Shown: positions 7,637-16,415, counted from the stretch's first letter. The stretch is DNA of 64,000 nucleotides from Hyphomonas sediminis (GCF_019679475.1 NZ_JAIEZP010000001.1:496001-560000); one strand, 5' to 3'. Made by a program: numbers and translations. Notes: generated from the sequence alone by a model not told the origin.

Positions 7637-9714
7637 CAGGCAACGCCGATGATGTAGGGCTTGCTCTTTGAGTTGATCTCTTCGTAAGCGACGACGGCAT
7701 TGCGAATGCCCTTGCTCGCAAGCACGGTCTGCAGGAAGCGGCGCCGGCGCGAGGAGGTGGCGACCGCGGCAATGATCCCCTTCTGGGCCGTTTCGTTGAG
7801 CTTCGTCTGAACCGAATTGATCAGCTCGCCGAACACTTCGGGCGGCAGGGCAATATCCGATCCGCCGCTGTCATTGTTGACCTCATATTCGGCAAACTTC
7901 TGTTCCCAACTCGTCGCCAGCTGGATCAGCGGTAGTCGGCCCTGATCGTCCTGCAGACGGTCCACAATCTGGAAGGCCAACCGCTGGCGGACAAGCTCAA
8001 CCACCCGCGGCAGCGGAAGCCCTTGCGGCTTCGCTTCGGCCACCGTCTCGATGATGAGGAACAGGTTCCGGACCGGAACGCGCTCGGCCAGCAACATCCG
8101 CATCACGGACAGCAGCAGCTCCGGCGTCACCTTGCCCGGAATGTATTCGTCGAGGAAACGCTTGTTGGCGCCAGCACGATCCGGATCGCTGATCGCGGTC
8201 AACGCGTCCAACGTTTCCATCATCACCATGCGCGTGAAGACCAGCGAGAAGTTCGATTGGATCACTTCCAGCATGTGTGTGGCAAGCACTTCAATTGGCT
8301 CGACCACCGGAACAGCCGCCGCTGCCAGTTCCTGCTTGCGCGCCGAAGGCAGCCAGCGCGCAGCAGCCTTGTAAACAGGCTCGCGCACTTTCTCACCAGC
8401 AAGATGCGGCAGCTGATTATCTTCCAGTAGCGCCAGAACCTGCCCCGGACGGAGGAAGCCGGAATCGACCCGAACGCCCTGAATCCGGATACGGTATTCG
8501 TTCTTCTTCAGGGTCGGATTGTCCGTCATCCGGATCGGCGGCAGCACAAATCCATATTCTTCGGCAATGTATCGCCGGATCTTCTCGATCCGGCTTTCAA
8601 ATCCGTTTTCGCCAACCAGAACCATGTTGACGAGGTCGGGCGAGACTTCGAGGTGGATCTCATCGGCATAGATCGAATCGCCAATCTTGGGCGCGGCTGG
8701 TTTTGCGTCTGCCGGCTTCTCGCTTTCGGCTGCCTTCTTCTCTTCCGCGGCCTTGCGGATGAAGTAGCCACCCGTCGCAAAGGCGGCTGCAGCAAGCATA
8801 AAGGGCAGGAACGGAAGGCCCGGCAGAACGGCAAAGACGCCGAGGATGCCGGCAACGATGAAGAGGATGGTGGCGTTGCCTGCGAGCTGAAGGCCAATGG
8901 CGCGGTCGATCGCGCCTTCGTCCTTGCCCTTGGAAAGCAGGAGCGCAGCGGCGACCGAAACGATGACAGCGGGGATCTGCGAAACGAGACCATCACCGAC
9001 CGTCAGGATCGAATAATTGCTCAACGCTTCCACAACGCTCAGCTGGTGCGCCATGACGCCAAAGCCGATGCCGGCAATCAGGTTCAGCGCCGTGATTAGC
9101 AGGCCGGCGACCGCATCGCCTTTGACGAACTTCGAAGCACCGTCGAGCGAGCCGAGGAACGAGGCTTCTTCCTGTTCCCTCTGCCGACGGATCTTGGCTT
9201 CTTCATGCGTGATCGCGCCAACGGCAAGGTCAGAGTCGATTGCCAGCTGCTTGCCGGGCATCGCGTCCAGGGCAAACCGCGCACCGACTTCGGCCATGCG
9301 TCCGGCGCCTTTGGTGATGACCATGAAGTTCACGATCACCAGAACGCCGAACACGACCAGGCCGACGAACAGGTTCCCGCCCATGATGAACATGGCGAAG
9401 CCTTCAATCACGCCGCCAGCAGCGTTGGTGCCGGTGTGCCCCTGCCCGATGATCAGCTTGGTCGACGAAACGTTGAGCGCCAGACGAAGCACGAGCGAGG
9501 CGAGAAGGATCGACGGGAAGGACGAGAAGTCGAGCGGCTTCTCGACAAAGATCACCGTCGTGAAGATCAGGATCGACAGTGCAAAAGACAGCGTCAGGCC
9601 CACGTCCAGCACCCAGGCCGGCATCGGCAGAACCATGACGAGGATAATCGTCATCAGGCCGATAGCCAGCAGCGCTGTCGGTTTGGTGAAGTTCAGGAGT
9701 TTCTGAAACGGCAT
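7636..9714 (-). CDS. flhA: flagellar type III export protein FlhA
   Basis: FlhA is the major export-gate component: eight membrane helices in the first ~330 residues and a large cytoplasmic domain that docks chaperone-substrate complexes. The 692-residue length is normal. The conserved FHIPEP-family region is visible at about residues 70-110 (LRLALNVSSTKLIIGQGH...) and the charged loop follows at about 140-190. The C-terminal domain runs from about 340 to the end. It starts 9 bases after fliQ and overlaps fliR by one base. Confidence 0.96.
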   Translation of the reverse strand: MPFQKLLNFTKPTALLAIGLMTIILVMVLPMPAWVLDVGLTLSFALSILIFTTVIFVEKPLDFSSFPSILLASLVLRLALNVSSTKLIIGQGHTGTNAAGGVIEGFAMFIMGGNLFVGLVVFGVLVIVNFMVITKGAGRMAEVGARFALDAMPGKQLAIDSDLAVGAITHEEAKIRRQREQEEASFLGSLDGASKFVKGDAVAGLLITALNLIAGIGFGVMAHQLSVVEALSNYSILTVGDGLVSQIPAVIVSVAAALLLSKGKDEGAIDRAIGLQLAGNATILFIVAGILGVFAVLPGLPFLPFMLAAAAFATGGYFIRKAAEEKKAAESEKPADAKPAAPKIGDSIYADEIHLEVSPDLVNMVLVGENGFESRIEKIRRYIAEEYGFVLPPIRMTDNPTLKKNEYRIRIQGVRVDSGFLRPGQVLALLEDNQLPHLAGEKVREPVYKAAARWLPSARKQELAAAAVPVVEPIEVLATHMLEVIQSNFSLVFTRMVMMETLDALTAISDPDRAGANKRFLDEYIPGKVTPELLLSVMRMLLAERVPVRNLFLIIETVAEAKPQGLPLPRVVELVRQRLAFQIVDRLQDDQGRLPLIQLATSWEQKFAEYEVNNDSGGSDIALPPEVFGELINSVQTKLNETAQKGIIAAVATSSRRRRFLQTVLASKGIRNAVVAYEEINSKSKPYIIGVA

Positions 9715-9723
9715 GGGCGCGCG

Positions 9724-9987
9724 CTATCCGGCTATGATCGGCAAGACCCAGTTATTGAACAGATCAAGGATCACCTTGGTCATGTAACCGAGCGAAAGAA
9801 AGAAAACGATGATGACGGCAAGAATCTTCGGAATGAAGGTGAGCGTCATTTCCTGAATGGATGTCAGCGCCTGAATGAGACCGATGACGAAGCCCACGAC
9901 AAGGGTCACCGCAAGGATCGGCAATCCCATCATCGCCGCGCCCCAGATATGAGCCCGCAGAACCTCGAATATCTCACCTTCAGACAT
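9724..9987 (-). CDS. fliQ: flagellar type III export protein FliQ
   Basis: This small two-helix membrane protein (87 residues, hydrophobic at about 16-40 and 52-72) is part of the FliPQR export channel. The phrase MTLTFIPKI between the helices is characteristic. Both length and position between fliE and flhA are standard for alphaproteobacterial flagellar operons. Confidence 0.95.
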   Translation of the reverse strand: MSEGEIFEVLRAHIWGAAMMGLPILAVTLVVGFVIGLIQALTSIQEMTLTFIPKILAVIIVFFLSLGYMTKVILDLFNNWVLPIIAG

Positions 9988-10002
9988 GTGTGCTCCCGGC
10001 GA

Positions 10003-10302
10003 TCAGACCGGCATCCGCAGCAGTTCCTGATAGGCTTCCACCACCTTGTCGCGGATCGTGACCACGGCATCGAGCATCAGCTCGGCGTTGGTCAGTGCCT
10101 CAACCATGGCGTGCGGATCTGCGCCCGATACAGCGGTCTGGATAGCCGTCTGCTCGGCCTGCTGCATCGTCGTGCGAAAATCCGACACGGACTCCGCAAA
10201 CTTGCTGCCAGCCGCTTCGGGCGCATCAGTCGCCGTTTTTGCGCCTTCCGTCGGGCGCGGCGTGTTCAGGATGGTATACGGATTAAACCCAAGCGTAGAC
10301 AT
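10003..10302 (-). CDS. fliE: flagellar hook-basal body protein FliE
   Basis: FliE is the MS ring-rod junction protein, the first axial subunit exported. It has 99 residues with a disordered N-terminus. Its C-terminal half matches the family (SGADPHAMVEALTNAELMLD, then VRDKVVEAYQELLRMPV). It is located between flgC and fliQ, as in many alphaproteobacteria. Confidence 0.94.
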   Translation of the reverse strand: MSTLGFNPYTILNTPRPTEGAKTATDAPEAAGSKFAESVSDFRTTMQQAEQTAIQTAVSGADPHAMVEALTNAELMLDAVVTIRDKVVEAYQELLRMPV

Positions 10303-10314
10303 CTACTGCCCTCC

Positions 10315-10701
10315 TCAGCGGCGCAGGATGTCCAGAAGCGACCGGTACATTGACCGGGCTTGCTGGAAAGAATTGAGATTGGCTTCGTAGGACCGGTTGG
10401 CTTCGCGCATGTCCGCAAGCTCGGTTACAACCGATACGTTCGACAGGGTGACATATCCCTCGCCATCCGCCATCGGATGGCTGGGATTATACTGGCGCTC
10501 GCCTTCCGCCTGATCAAGCTCAAGGCGCGAGGCAAGGAACTGCTCTCCCGAGGTGCTCATCCCCTCGTCTACCATCAGCAGCTTGCGCTTGTAGCCAGGG
10601 GTGTCGACGTTGGAGAGGTTCTCTGCCGTCACGCCCATACGGCGGGACTGGAGCTCCATTCCGGTAACCGCCTGTTGTTGAGCGGCTTTGAGCGGGTTCA
10701 T
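10315..10701 (-). CDS. flgC: flagellar proximal rod protein FlgC
   Basis: FlgC is a rod subunit between the MS ring and distal rod. The 128-residue protein carries the axial N-terminal motif GVTAENLSNVDTPGYKRK at about residues 23-40 and the C-terminal motif EANRSYEANLNSFQQARSM, which pack as the D0 coiled coil. It lies 14 bases after flgB. Confidence 0.95.
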   Translation of the reverse strand: MNPLKAAQQQAVTGMELQSRRMGVTAENLSNVDTPGYKRKLLMVDEGMSTSGEQFLASRLELDQAEGERQYNPSHPMADGEGYVTLSNVSVVTELADMREANRSYEANLNSFQQARSMYRSLLDILRR

Positions 10702-10715
10702 GTCTCAGTCCTCCC

Positions 10716-11075
10716 TTAACGTGGCTTGCCCAGCGCGGTGCGCAGCAGGTCGATGGATTTCGAATAAACGGTCAGGGCCATATTGTGCTGGCCCAACGCC
10801 TCGGCGGAGTTGAACACCTCCTGCTCAAGGCTGACATTGTTCCCATTCGGATCAGATGGCGCGCCCGAAGTGTGCGTCTTGAAGCCCGAGCCGAGCCCCT
10901 CAGCGCCAGCCGACTGCATCGTGCGCGAAAGGAAATCCTCGAAGCTCTCGATCTCGTCGGCCTTGAAGCCAGGGACATCCGCATTCGCAATATTGGTCGC
11001 GCTGACCTTCTGGCTTTCAGCCGCGTGTCGGGCCATCGCGCCATAGATCTGGAAAAGCTGAAGATCCGAAATCAT
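10716..11075 (-). CDS. flgB: flagellar proximal rod protein FlgB
   Basis: FlgB is the first rod subunit and the lead gene of the minus-strand operon flgB-flgC-fliE-fliQ-flhA-fliR-flhB. The axial motif ATNIANADVPGFKADEIESF is present at about residues 26-45, and the C-terminus (ALTVYSKSIDLLRTALGK) is typical. The ATG at 11075 (119 residues) was chosen over an in-frame TTG at 11090 because known FlgB proteins begin directly with this helix. No strong Shine-Dalgarno precedes either. The CtrA-like box in the divergent promoter lies about 50 bases upstream. Confidence 0.92.
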   Translation of the reverse strand: MISDLQLFQIYGAMARHAAESQKVSATNIANADVPGFKADEIESFEDFLSRTMQSAGAEGLGSGFKTHTSGAPSDPNGNNVSLEQEVFNSAEALGQHNMALTVYSKSIDLLRTALGKPR

Positions 11076-11122
11076 GGGACAATTCACCAAGGTTAACCCT
11101 TTGGGAAAATGTTCGCATTAAC

Positions 11123-11137
11123 TGAAGAATAGGTTAA
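11123..11137 (-). promoter_or_regulatory. CtrA-like box between flgB and fliI
   Basis: On the minus strand the sequence reads TTAA-N7-TTCA, one mismatch from the CtrA consensus TTAA-N7-TTAA. It sits in the roughly 100-base divergent region between flgB (minus) and fliI (plus), where further TTAA half sites occur. CtrA control of such early flagellar operons is established in Caulobacter; its application here is inference. Confidence 0.45.
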
Positions 11138-11171
11138 CAGAAGTGCGGGGTTTGTTTACTTGCAGGCGTCA

Positions 11172-12545
11172 ATGGCATCGCCGTCACACCGGCTCTACCG
11201 TCTCTGGGGCACCGTCACCGACGTGTCGCCTGGCATGCTTCGCATTGCTGGCGTGAGCGAGCTTGCGGGCGTTGGAAACGAAATTCTCATCGAGAAACAG
11301 GGCCAAAAGATCAATGGCGAGATTCTGAGCGTCTCCGGCGACAGTGTTTCGGCGCTACTCTACTCGCCCAGCGACATCCTGAGGATCGGGGATGTGGTCC
11401 AGATCGAACAGGAAGCGCGAATCGAACCGGGCGATCACTGGCTGGGCCAGATCATTGACTATCGCGGCGAGATTGCCGGCGGACTACCGTCCGGCGCGGC
11501 CATGCCTGGGCGCGGCGTCAGCCGGCCTCTGCGCGCGCCCGCCCTTCCCGCACACCTTCGGCGCAGGCTTGGCCCACGCCTGGCAACCGGCTGGATGGTG
11601 ACCGATACGCTACTGCCGATCTGCCGGGGCCAGCGGCTCGGCCTGTTTGCTGGATCTGGTGTCGGCAAGTCGACCTTTCTGGGCTCGCTTGCCAACGGGC
11701 TGGAGGCGGACCGGGTGGTGATTGCCCTGATCGGCGAACGCTCGCGCGAGGTGGGAGACTTTGTTCAGGTGAACCTGCCAGAAGCGGTCCGCCACAAGAC
11801 GGTTGTCGTGTCGGCAACGGCGAGCGAATCGCCCGGCGCCAAGAAACGCGCCGCCTATTGCGCCATGGCCACGGCCGAACATTTCCGCGACCAGGGACAC
11901 AGCGTGCTGTTCCTGTTCGATTCGATCACCCGGTTTGCTGAAGCCCACCGGGAAGTGGCGCTGCTGGCAGGGGAAACTCCTGCCCTGAACGCCTTTCCGC
12001 CCTCGACCGTGCGCGTGATTGCCGAGCTGGCCGAACGGGCCGGTCCGGGCACTGGCACGCGCGGCGACATTACCGGGATCTTCTCGGTTCTGGTGGCAGG
12101 CTCCGACCTTGAAGAGCCTGTGGCCGACATGATCCGCGGCATTCTGGATGGGCACATCATTCTTGACCGGAGCATTGCAGAGCGAGGGCGATATCCGGCG
12201 ATTGACGTTCTGCGGAGCGTTTCGCGAGCCCTGCCCTCTGCGGCAACGGACTGGGAGAACGACCAGCTGCGCGATTACCGGCGCATGGTGGCGCTGTATG
12301 ACGAGGTGGCACCTATGCTGCGCGCCAGCCTGTTCGAGTTTGGCCGCGACCAGGACGCCGACCGCGCGATCGCGCTCTATCCGGCGCTGGACGCGTATGT
12401 TTCCGCCCGCAACAATCTTGGGATAGAGGCCGCATTCGCAGCGCTGTCGGGCATACTGACAGGAAATGCAGCTCCTGCGGGCAATCCAGTGCCGGCGCCT
12501 GAAACTCAACCCGCCGCCCGGCCGCCGCCGCGTCCGCGCAGCTGA
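11172..12545 (+). CDS. fliI: flagellum-specific ATPase FliI
   Basis: FliI is the hexameric F1-beta-like ATPase that loads substrates onto the export gate. The Walker A P-loop GSGVGKST lies at about residues 161-168, a Walker B region is in VLFLFDSITRFAEA, and the family signature PPSTVRVIAELAERAG follows. The ATG at 11172 (457 residues) is preferred to a TTG at 11160. Unlike many species, fliI here is alone on its strand, divergent from flgB, and its stop is 7 bases from the stop of the convergent DUF1217 gene. No fliJ follows it; the FliJ candidate is at 5463-5798. Confidence 0.95.
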   Translation: MASPSHRLYRLWGTVTDVSPGMLRIAGVSELAGVGNEILIEKQGQKINGEILSVSGDSVSALLYSPSDILRIGDVVQIEQEARIEPGDHWLGQIIDYRGEIAGGLPSGAAMPGRGVSRPLRAPALPAHLRRRLGPRLATGWMVTDTLLPICRGQRLGLFAGSGVGKSTFLGSLANGLEADRVVIALIGERSREVGDFVQVNLPEAVRHKTVVVSATASESPGAKKRAAYCAMATAEHFRDQGHSVLFLFDSITRFAEAHREVALLAGETPALNAFPPSTVRVIAELAERAGPGTGTRGDITGIFSVLVAGSDLEEPVADMIRGILDGHIILDRSIAERGRYPAIDVLRSVSRALPSAATDWENDQLRDYRRMVALYDEVAPMLRASLFEFGRDQDADRAIALYPALDAYVSARNNLGIEAAFAALSGILTGNAAPAGNPVPAPETQPAARPPPRPRS

Positions 12546-12552
12546 AGACAGC

Positions 12553-13395
12553 TCAGAGGAAGCTCGACAGGAAAAGGTTCTGGCTGGCGCTGCTGCCCAG
12601 GCCATAGCTGCCGCCGCCGAGCAGGGTCAGCGCTGCAGCCGCCGGCGAATAGACCGCCGCGCCTTCAGAGATCGACTTCATGGCATGATAGCGCACGATC
12701 ATCTTGTCGACCGCCTCTGGAGAGGCAATGTCGGCAAGGCTTGAAACACCGAGGGCCTTCTTCAGACCGCTCTTGAGCATTTCAGCCTGACGCTCCACCG
12801 GCAACTTGGTGGCGTCGGATGGCATGTTGAGCGCCGTGCGCACGACCGTATAGGCCGGAACATCCGCCATCAGACGATAGACAATGGAATCCTCGCTCGA
12901 CCCGCTGCCGACGATCGTGCTGATCTCCGACTGGTAGTTCAGCGAAAGGCGCATGGAATCGTCGACATTGCCAATGGCAACTTCAAACGAGACGGCTTCA
13001 AACCGTACCGCCATGGCCGCCACGTCTTCAATCTCCAGGGAGATGACACCGTTTTCCGGTTTCAGCGCCTTGGCAAGGGCGGTGTATTTCGGATTGTTCA
13101 GGCGTGCGAGGAACGTGCTCTCCGGATCGGCGGCCTCCTCGAACACCTTCTTGATGAAGCCTTTTTTCCATTCCTCGCCGGAAAGATCAAACGCCGTCAT
13201 CGTCGCGCGCAGCAGGCGCGTGTCCTTGAGCAGGTCATCCATCGTGACCGGCTCGGCGAACTTCTCGATCATGTAGTCCCGGTCGTTGCGCACCTGCGGC
13301 GAGTTCGTGAAACTCTGCAGCTGCTTGTCATAGGTCGACTGGAGGAACTTCCACCCCCCGATCCCTGACATTGGAACGACCGGTTGGAAGGCCAT
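12553..13395 (-). CDS. DUF1217 domain protein, flagellum-associated
   Basis: The 280-residue soluble protein resembles the DUF1217 family, which recurs in alphaproteobacterial flagellar clusters; its exact function is not established. The repeated pattern of a helical motif with LLKDTRLLRATMTAFDL and later KSGLKKALGVSSLADI fits this family. It is the last gene of the flagellin-flaF-flbT operon, one base after flbT, so a role tied to filament or hook assembly is likely. Because FliD is absent from the window it could be a secreted structural or cap-like component, but that is speculation. Confidence 0.72.
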   Translation of the reverse strand: MAFQPVVPMSGIGGWKFLQSTYDKQLQSFTNSPQVRNDRDYMIEKFAEPVTMDDLLKDTRLLRATMTAFDLSGEEWKKGFIKKVFEEAADPESTFLARLNNPKYTALAKALKPENGVISLEIEDVAAMAVRFEAVSFEVAIGNVDDSMRLSLNYQSEISTIVGSGSSEDSIVYRLMADVPAYTVVRTALNMPSDATKLPVERQAEMLKSGLKKALGVSSLADIASPEAVDKMIVRYHAMKSISEGAAVYSPAAAALTLLGGGSYGLGSSASQNLFLSSFL

Positions 13396-13396
13396 A

Positions 13397-13822
13397 TCAA
13401 GCGACCTTGCTTTCCTGCGGAGTAACCCCGCGCATGGCGAACAGCTCTTCTTCCAGCGCCAAAACCTGGCGCAAATGGCAGAGGGCGGAATAATAGTTTC
13501 CGCGGCTGACCATCGACCGCAGGGTGGGAATGAGATCAGCGTCCACCGGTTTGAAGATGTCGAGCAGCTGAACGCAGGCTTCGTCGAGCGCCGGAAGGGT
13601 TTCCGACTCCTTGAGATCGCCTGTGATCAACAGCTGGATTGCATAATACACGCGCTTGACCGGAGTGTTGACCTCTTCAGGCCGCATGGCATCGCGCACG
13701 CGCAGGACACGGGCGTCGCCTTCAACCACACGGATACGGGCTGGCTTATCGCCATTCTCCAGGGTCGCCCCATTGATGATAAAACGCTCACCGGGCGCTA
13801 TTTTCAGGACAAGTCCAGACAT
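13397..13822 (-). CDS. flbT: flagellin mRNA regulator FlbT
   Basis: FlbT is the alphaproteobacterial post-transcriptional regulator that in Caulobacter binds the flagellin 5' leader and promotes its decay until the hook is complete. The 141-residue protein has the family N-terminus (LKIAPGERFIINGATLEN) and the central region VKRVYYAIQLLITGD. Its ATG overlaps the flaF stop by one base. Position immediately after flagellin and flaF is the classical arrangement and suggests feedback on the same operon's mRNA. Confidence 0.94.
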   Translation of the reverse strand: MSGLVLKIAPGERFIINGATLENGDKPARIRVVEGDARVLRVRDAMRPEEVNTPVKRVYYAIQLLITGDLKESETLPALDEACVQLLDIFKPVDADLIPTLRSMVSRGNYYSALCHLRQVLALEEELFAMRGVTPQESKVA

Positions 13823-14208
13823 CAGATAACCTCCTGCTCTGCTGATGCGGCTGAGCCATCCAGGCCAGCCATGATTTTCCGGTTCACGTCGATGATGTCG
13901 GCAAGGCCATCGGCCCCGGCGAGCACTTTCATGGAGGTGCGGCGGACAAATTCGGAAAGCGAGAAGAGACCTGCCCTGGTCTCGCTCGGGAGGGCGTTCT
14001 CTTCATTGAGAACGTCAGCGGCGATGATCGACCAGAGCTGGAGGTTGCGATGAATTGCATCGCCCCACTCGCCGGGATTTTCGCCATTGTTGTCGTGCAC
14101 TGCCTGCAGCGCCTGGGTAATCTGCTCAAAGACAGAAATTTCCAGCGCCCGGCCGGTCGCAGTCCTCTGCGTAACCTGCCCATAGGCCTTATATGCCAAA
14201 GCCTGCAA
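13822..14208 (-). CDS. flaF: flagellin synthesis/secretion factor FlaF
   Basis: FlaF acts opposite to FlbT: in Caulobacter it is needed for flagellin synthesis and export and binds flagellin. The 128-residue protein starts with the family motif AYKAYGQVTQRTATGRALE and is all-helical. The start is an unusual TTG at 14208, supported by a very strong Shine-Dalgarno (AGGAGGGG) six bases ahead. Two stable hairpins separate it from flagellin, so expression relative to flagellin may be set by partial termination or mRNA processing. Confidence 0.92.
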   Translation of the reverse strand: MQALAYKAYGQVTQRTATGRALEISVFEQITQALQAVHDNNGENPGEWGDAIHRNLQLWSIIAADVLNEENALPSETRAGLFSLSEFVRRTSMKVLAGADGLADIIDVNRKIMAGLDGSAASAEQEVI

Positions 14209-14238
14209 GATGCCCCTCCTGGGTATCTGATAAGTTGA

Positions 14239-14260
14239 CCCGGGCGCCGGAGCGCCCGGG
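14239..14260 (-). terminator. GC-rich hairpin upstream of flaF
   Basis: CCCGGGCGC and GCGCCCGGG form a perfect 9-bp stem with a 4-base loop. It has no U tract on either strand, so it may be an mRNA stability or pausing structure rather than a true terminator. It lies between the flagellin stop and the flaF ribosome-binding site. Confidence 0.5.
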
Positions 14261-14280
14261 ACAGTTGCTCTACAAATTTC

Positions 14281-14304
14281 CTCCGGATACCGAAGTATCC
14301 GGAG
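14281..14304 (-). terminator. UUCG-tetraloop hairpin just after flagellin
   Basis: On the minus strand CTCCGGATAC-TTCG-GTATCCGGAG is a perfect 10-bp stem closed by a C(UUCG)G tetraloop, 12 bases after the flagellin stop. GAAATTT follows, only a weak T run. It probably stabilises the flagellin mRNA 3' end and attenuates read-through into flaF. Confidence 0.6.
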
Positions 14305-14316
14305 AAGAAGTCAGTC

Positions 14317-15564
14317 TTAGCGGAAGAGCGACAGCAGAACCTGCGGCGCCTGGTTGGCAATCGACAGCGCCTGAACGCCGAGCTGTTGCTGAACCTGAAG
14401 GGCCTGCAGTTTTGCCGAAGCAGCTTCCATGTCCGTGTCGGTCAGGCTGCCGATACCCGCGGTCATCGAGTCGATCAGCGTCTGAACGAATTCGGACTGG
14501 CCGGAGATGCGGTTCTGCGAAGAACCAAAGACGGAGGCCGCGTCGATCGCCGTGTTGAGCAGGTTTTCGATCGTCGTCAGAGCAGCAGCAGCGCCGTCGG
14601 AGTTGGTCACGTCGATCGTGGCGAGGTCGCCCAGACCACCGGAGCTGACGCCGGCCGTACCGTCGTTTGCCGTTGCGGCCGTGACCGTCAGGGCTGCGGC
14701 GGAGTTGTTGGTGATCGAGATCTCGTCGCCATCACGGGTAACCGAGTAGTTGGTTTCGCCCGTTGCAGCAAAGAAGTTGGAGATCTGGTTGGCAAGGCTT
14801 GCAGCAACCGATTCGGCACTGTCAGAAGCGCTGGCAACGTATTCGAAGCTACGCTGGCCGAGCGTGTTGTTGGTGGCCGAATCGTCCAGCGTAATGCGGT
14901 AGCTGTAACCGTCTGCGACCGAGGCCACGGAGATCGTCTGAGTGGCGGCTGCAGCAACGGTTGCGCCAGTGCCGGCAGCGGTGCCGCCATTGTCCAGGAT
15001 GGACGTATCGGTGACAGCCGTGGTGCCGAAGGTAGCAGCCGAACCGGTGTTGGCAACGGAGAGATCCTGGCGGGCAACCGAGATGTAGGACGCCGAGACA
15101 GAGCCCGAGGACGAACGGTCAAGCGAAGCCAGAACGTTCACATCTTCTGCAGACGAACCGTTGATCAGGTTGAGGCCATTGAACTGGGCCGCGCTGACAT
15201 AACCTTCGATCAGCGAGATTTTCTCGGCGATGTCGGTCTGATACTTGGCGCGGTCAACGTTCTCGCCCTGGGCTTGAACGATCAGCGTCTTGATCTCTTC
15301 GAGGGTCGAGGTGACTTTTTCAGCGGCCGAACGGGCGACGCCAACAGTCGAGGAGCCCAGGTTGAGCGAGTCAGTGATCGCCTTGAAGCTCTCAACGTCG
15401 CTGGACATGACCGTCGAGACGGCCCAGATCGCAGCGTTGTCTTTTGCTGTAGCGATTTTCTTGCCGGTCGAGATTTCGCTCTGAACGGTTTCGAGGTTGC
15501 GGTTGATGTTGCGCAGGGTCTCCAGCGCAACCATCGAGCTGTTATTGGTCAGGATGCTAGACAT
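14317..15564 (-). CDS. flagellin
   Basis: This filament subunit has 415 residues. The N-terminal D0/D1 region (NNSSMVALETLRNINRNLET at about 7-26, then KIATAKDNAAIWAVS) and the C-terminal D1/D0 region (NRISGQSEFVQTLIDSMT to the terminal LLSLFR) are well conserved. The central 170-330 stretch is Ala/Thr/Ser-rich, low in charge and variable, as expected for surface D2/D3 domains. It is the only flagellin in the window. Its ATG at 15564 follows a weak Shine-Dalgarno and a leader of about 120 bases that begins near a CtrA-like box. FlbT is expected to act on this leader. No FliS or FliD gene is nearby. Confidence 0.96.
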   Translation of the reverse strand: MSSILTNNSSMVALETLRNINRNLETVQSEISTGKKIATAKDNAAIWAVSTVMSSDVESFKAITDSLNLGSSTVGVARSAAEKVTSTLEEIKTLIVQAQGENVDRAKYQTDIAEKISLIEGYVSAAQFNGLNLINGSSAEDVNVLASLDRSSSGSVSASYISVARQDLSVANTGSAATFGTTAVTDTSILDNGGTAAGTGATVAAAATQTISVASVADGYSYRITLDDSATNNTLGQRSFEYVASASDSAESVAASLANQISNFFAATGETNYSVTRDGDEISITNNSAAALTVTAATANDGTAGVSSGGLGDLATIDVTNSDGAAAALTTIENLLNTAIDAASVFGSSQNRISGQSEFVQTLIDSMTAGIGSLTDTDMEAASAKLQALQVQQQLGVQALSIANQAPQVLLSLFR

Positions 15565-15688
15565 CTATTTATCCACTATATTTGCCACACGTGTTTCATG
15601 CGGCTGATTGTTGAAACGCGTCGTCCTGACGGTGGGGCGTGAGCCCCGAACTTTCGTAGTTCCACACCTCACTCATAACGTGGAGCTT

Positions 15689-15703
15689 TAAATGTACGGT
15701 TAA
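15689..15703 (-). promoter_or_regulatory. CtrA-like box upstream of flagellin
   Basis: On the minus strand the sequence is TTAA-N7-TTTA, one mismatch from the CtrA consensus, about 125 bases before the flagellin ATG and 5 bases beyond the stop of the FlgN-like gene. The same variant occurs at 16466-16480 and 47176-47190. Confidence 0.5.
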
Positions 15704-15708
15704 TTGGG

Positions 15709-16089
15709 TCAGACCCTTTTCAAGAATTGTCCGGTGGCATTTTTGAAGGCGATTTGCCCCCCACCCTGCCGGTAGGAACCTACAAACACGTCGCTGGAAG
15801 GCGCATCAAAGCGCGCAATCAGACTGCGTACGCCGTTGCGAACCGCGTCCAGCAACCGTCCATTCTCTTCAGAGAGCTGAATGACATCCGAAATGAGCCG
15901 CCGGGTTCCGGTTGAAACTGCGATCGGCGTGCGCGCATTGAGCGCCGCTTCGAATGTCTCGAGAATCGCCAATTTTTCGCCGCTGAGCGCCGTTGCTTCG
16001 CGAACAAGCCCAGACATCAAATAATCCCGTTCCGCCAGAAGTATATCTTCCAGATCCAGCGCCGCTGTCTGAATTTCCTGCTCGCTCAT
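15709..16089 (-). CDS. FlgN-like flagellar chaperone candidate
   Basis: This 126-residue, mostly helical, acidic protein starts at an ATG preceded by AGGAAAGGAC and overlaps the FlgJ-like gene by 4 bases. FlgN is the export chaperone for the hook-filament junction proteins FlgK and FlgL, both encoded in this window. Size, coiled-coil N-terminus (LEDILLAERDYLMSGLVREA) and linkage to a rod-binding protein match FlgN-family genes in alphaproteobacteria. The C-terminus is atypical. The name rests on context more than on motifs. Confidence 0.55.
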   Translation of the reverse strand: MSEQEIQTAALDLEDILLAERDYLMSGLVREATALSGEKLAILETFEAALNARTPIAVSTGTRRLISDVIQLSEENGRLLDAVRNGVRSLIARFDAPSSDVFVGSYRQGGGQIAFKNATGQFLKRV

Positions 16090-16415
16090 TCTGTGTCCTT
16101 TCCTGAAGCGGGGACCAAGCCGGACCGCTGAGCGATGACCTCATCCACCTTTTCAGCCAGACCGAGAGGACGTGTCTCGGCGAGGTCTTCGGCGATTGCT
16201 TCGACAATGAAACGAGAGAAAGCCGACGCTGATTCTCCGCCGCCGAGCGTGAAAGACTTCTCAAGTCCGGCGTGGCTGAGCATCTCTGCCCAGAGCATCT
16301 GCTCAAAGCGCTTCCCTATTTCTGACCGTTCTTGGTCAGGCGCGACAGCGCCCGGCCCTTCCCCCGCTGGGGCGGCTGATGGCAGCGAAATTCCCGACAT
16401 AACGGACTGGATCAT
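16086..16415 (-). CDS. flgJ: rod-binding protein, FlgJ N-terminal domain type
   Basis: The 109-residue protein matches the rod-binding half of FlgJ (KRFEQMLWAEMLSHAG..., then FSRFIVEAIAEDLAETRPLGLAEKV) and lacks the muramidase domain found in enteric FlgJ. This single-domain form is normal in alphaproteobacteria, where a separate lytic enzyme opens the peptidoglycan. The ATG at 16415 is chosen because GGAGATCAGG precedes it; an upstream TTG frame at 16463 would run into the promoter region. It leads a two-gene operon with the FlgN-like gene. Confidence 0.82.
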   Translation of the reverse strand: MIQSVMSGISLPSAAPAGEGPGAVAPDQERSEIGKRFEQMLWAEMLSHAGLEKSFTLGGGESASAFSRFIVEAIAEDLAETRPLGLAEKVDEVIAQRSGLVPASGKDTE

